Source: an uncultured Oscillospiraceae bacterium
GTDB lineage: Bacteria > Bacillota > Clostridia > Oscillospirales > Oscillospiraceae
Assembly: GCA_910587785.1 (NCBI GenBank)
Contig: CAJUOA010000146.1
Span: 1 to 6,149 of the forward strand
Direction of reading: 5' to 3'
Length of the DNA stretch: 6,149 nucleotides
Part shown: one piece after another, positions 5,902-6,149 of the stretch
Layout of the letters: each line of letters begins with the position of its first letter
Numbering within the stretch: the stretch's first letter is position 1
Program-made: the position numbers and the translations under genes
The notes under the pieces: model-generated
The model's input: the letters and a program-made list of their open reading frames with translations, nothing else
The model's database searches: none
Told to the model about the DNA's origin: nothing

Positions 5902-5975
5902 AGCCATGTGAGGGCGCTGTCAGACGATTTGAGGCAGTGGTAGAGAAATTGACCGACCACAGGCAAAACACCGTG

Positions 5976-6001
5976 TTGTGGCATTTGTGGCGATTTGTGA
6001 G
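5976..6001 (+). repeat. cluster of TTGTGGC-type direct repeats
   Basis: TTGTGGC occurs at 5976-5982 and 5985-5991, and a variant TTGTGAG at 5995-6001, spaced 9 and 10 bases apart, close to one helical turn. Helically phased short repeats are typical of binding sites for a multimeric DNA-binding protein such as an integrase arm domain. One inverse copy (GCCACAA) lies at 135-141, near the candidate att site. Confidence 0.4.
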
Positions 6002-6102
6002 GGATGATTACCACAGTGCAGATATGCAGGACTCTGAAAGATTTTCCCGCCTCAAAGGGCGTAGAAAACCGTCAAAAAGACAAGCAGGTTAAAGCGCGGG
6101 GG

Positions 6103-6149
6103 AGATCGGAAGAGCGTCGTGTAGGGAAAGAGTGTAGATCTCGGTGGTC
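6103..6149. other. Illumina TruSeq universal adapter (contaminant)
   Basis: Starting with AGATCGGAAGAGCGTCGTGT, all 47 bases match the reverse complement of the Illumina TruSeq universal/P5 adapter as I know it. This is synthetic sequence left on a read end and carried into the assembly; it is not biological and should be trimmed. Bases just before it (6098-6102, a short G run) are also of doubtful quality. Confidence 0.97.

Larger units (their letters stand above)
5840..6102. other. gene-free DNA downstream of the operon
   Basis: This stretch has no convincing gene and no recognisable terminator for the operon. A 51-codon frame could be read from GTG 5937 to TAA 6090-6092, but it has no ribosome site and no recognisable domain. 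Visible structure is limited to a short dyad (5889-5901) and TTGTGGC repeats (5976-6001). The GC content is lower than in the coding part, similar to the left flank. Confidence 0.6.

Noticed and set aside
5501..5971. Minus-strand frame crossing the hydrolase 3' end and right flank
   Set aside because: Most of it is antisense to the hydrolase, has Cys/Pro/Ser-rich shadow composition, and I see no domain or ribosome site.
205..6087. 10-base inverse match CTGCTTGTCT (205-214) and AGACAAGCAG (6078-6087) as terminal inverted repeats
   Set aside because: The identity does not extend beyond 10 bases, the copies are not at element ends, and there is no transposase.
5937..6092. Plus-strand 51-codon frame from GTG 5937
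   Set aside because: There is no Shine-Dalgarno, the start is weak, the peptide is basic and Trp-containing without a recognisable motif, and it ends next to low-quality contig-end sequence.
1..6102. CRISPR array, insertion sequence, riboswitch or replication origin
   Set aside because: No regularly spaced repeats of CRISPR length, transposase gene, conserved riboswitch core or DnaA-box cluster was seen.

Overview
The window looks like a short assembled contig from a gut-type, moderately GC-rich Clostridia (Firmicutes; Oscillospirales/Lachnospirales-like). This rests on strong AGGAGG ribosome sites before every gene, sigma-A type promoters, a Clostridia-style LysR regulator, an EFR1-type flavodoxin/ferredoxin and a YqhD/BdhA-like iron alcohol dehydrogenase. 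It is an inference from sequence style, not a taxonomic search. The last 47 bases (6103-6149) are Illumina TruSeq adapter, so the biological sequence ends at about 6102 and the right edge is an artefact of assembly.

Layout. 11-55 (minus strand) is the 3' part of a tRNA-Trp gene, running from the anticodon loop to the encoded CCA end. Its 5' half is absent and unrelated DNA follows, which is what an attachment-site junction of a tRNA-integrating element looks like. 56-406 has no gene. It holds an orphan rho-independent terminator (180-201) and the promoter of the regulator. 407-1276 encodes a LysR-family regulator starting with GTG. 1277-1357 is a compact regulatory gap with a near-consensus promoter whose -35 box lies in a perfect 16-bp palindrome.

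1358-5839 is a tight five-gene operon on the plus strand, with gaps of 13-21 bases each carrying a Shine-Dalgarno: iron-containing alcohol/aldehyde oxidoreductase, single-domain cupin, double-domain carboxymuconolactone-decarboxylase-family protein, EFR1-type flavodoxin-2[4Fe-4S] ferredoxin, and a cytoplasmic serine esterase/hydrolase of the alpha/beta fold. 5840-6102 is gene-free and contains a short dyad and a cluster of TTGTGGC repeats.

Working model (inference). The LysR protein senses a small organic molecule and controls the operon. The hydrolase would cleave an ester or related bond, the iron ADH would reduce the resulting (or an independent) aldehyde or ketone, and the EFR1 protein would move low-potential electrons. 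The cupin and CMD-family proteins would act on, or protect against, a reactive carbonyl or peroxide-like intermediate. No substrate can be named from sequence. The cluster may sit in, or at the edge of, an element integrated at tRNA-Trp.
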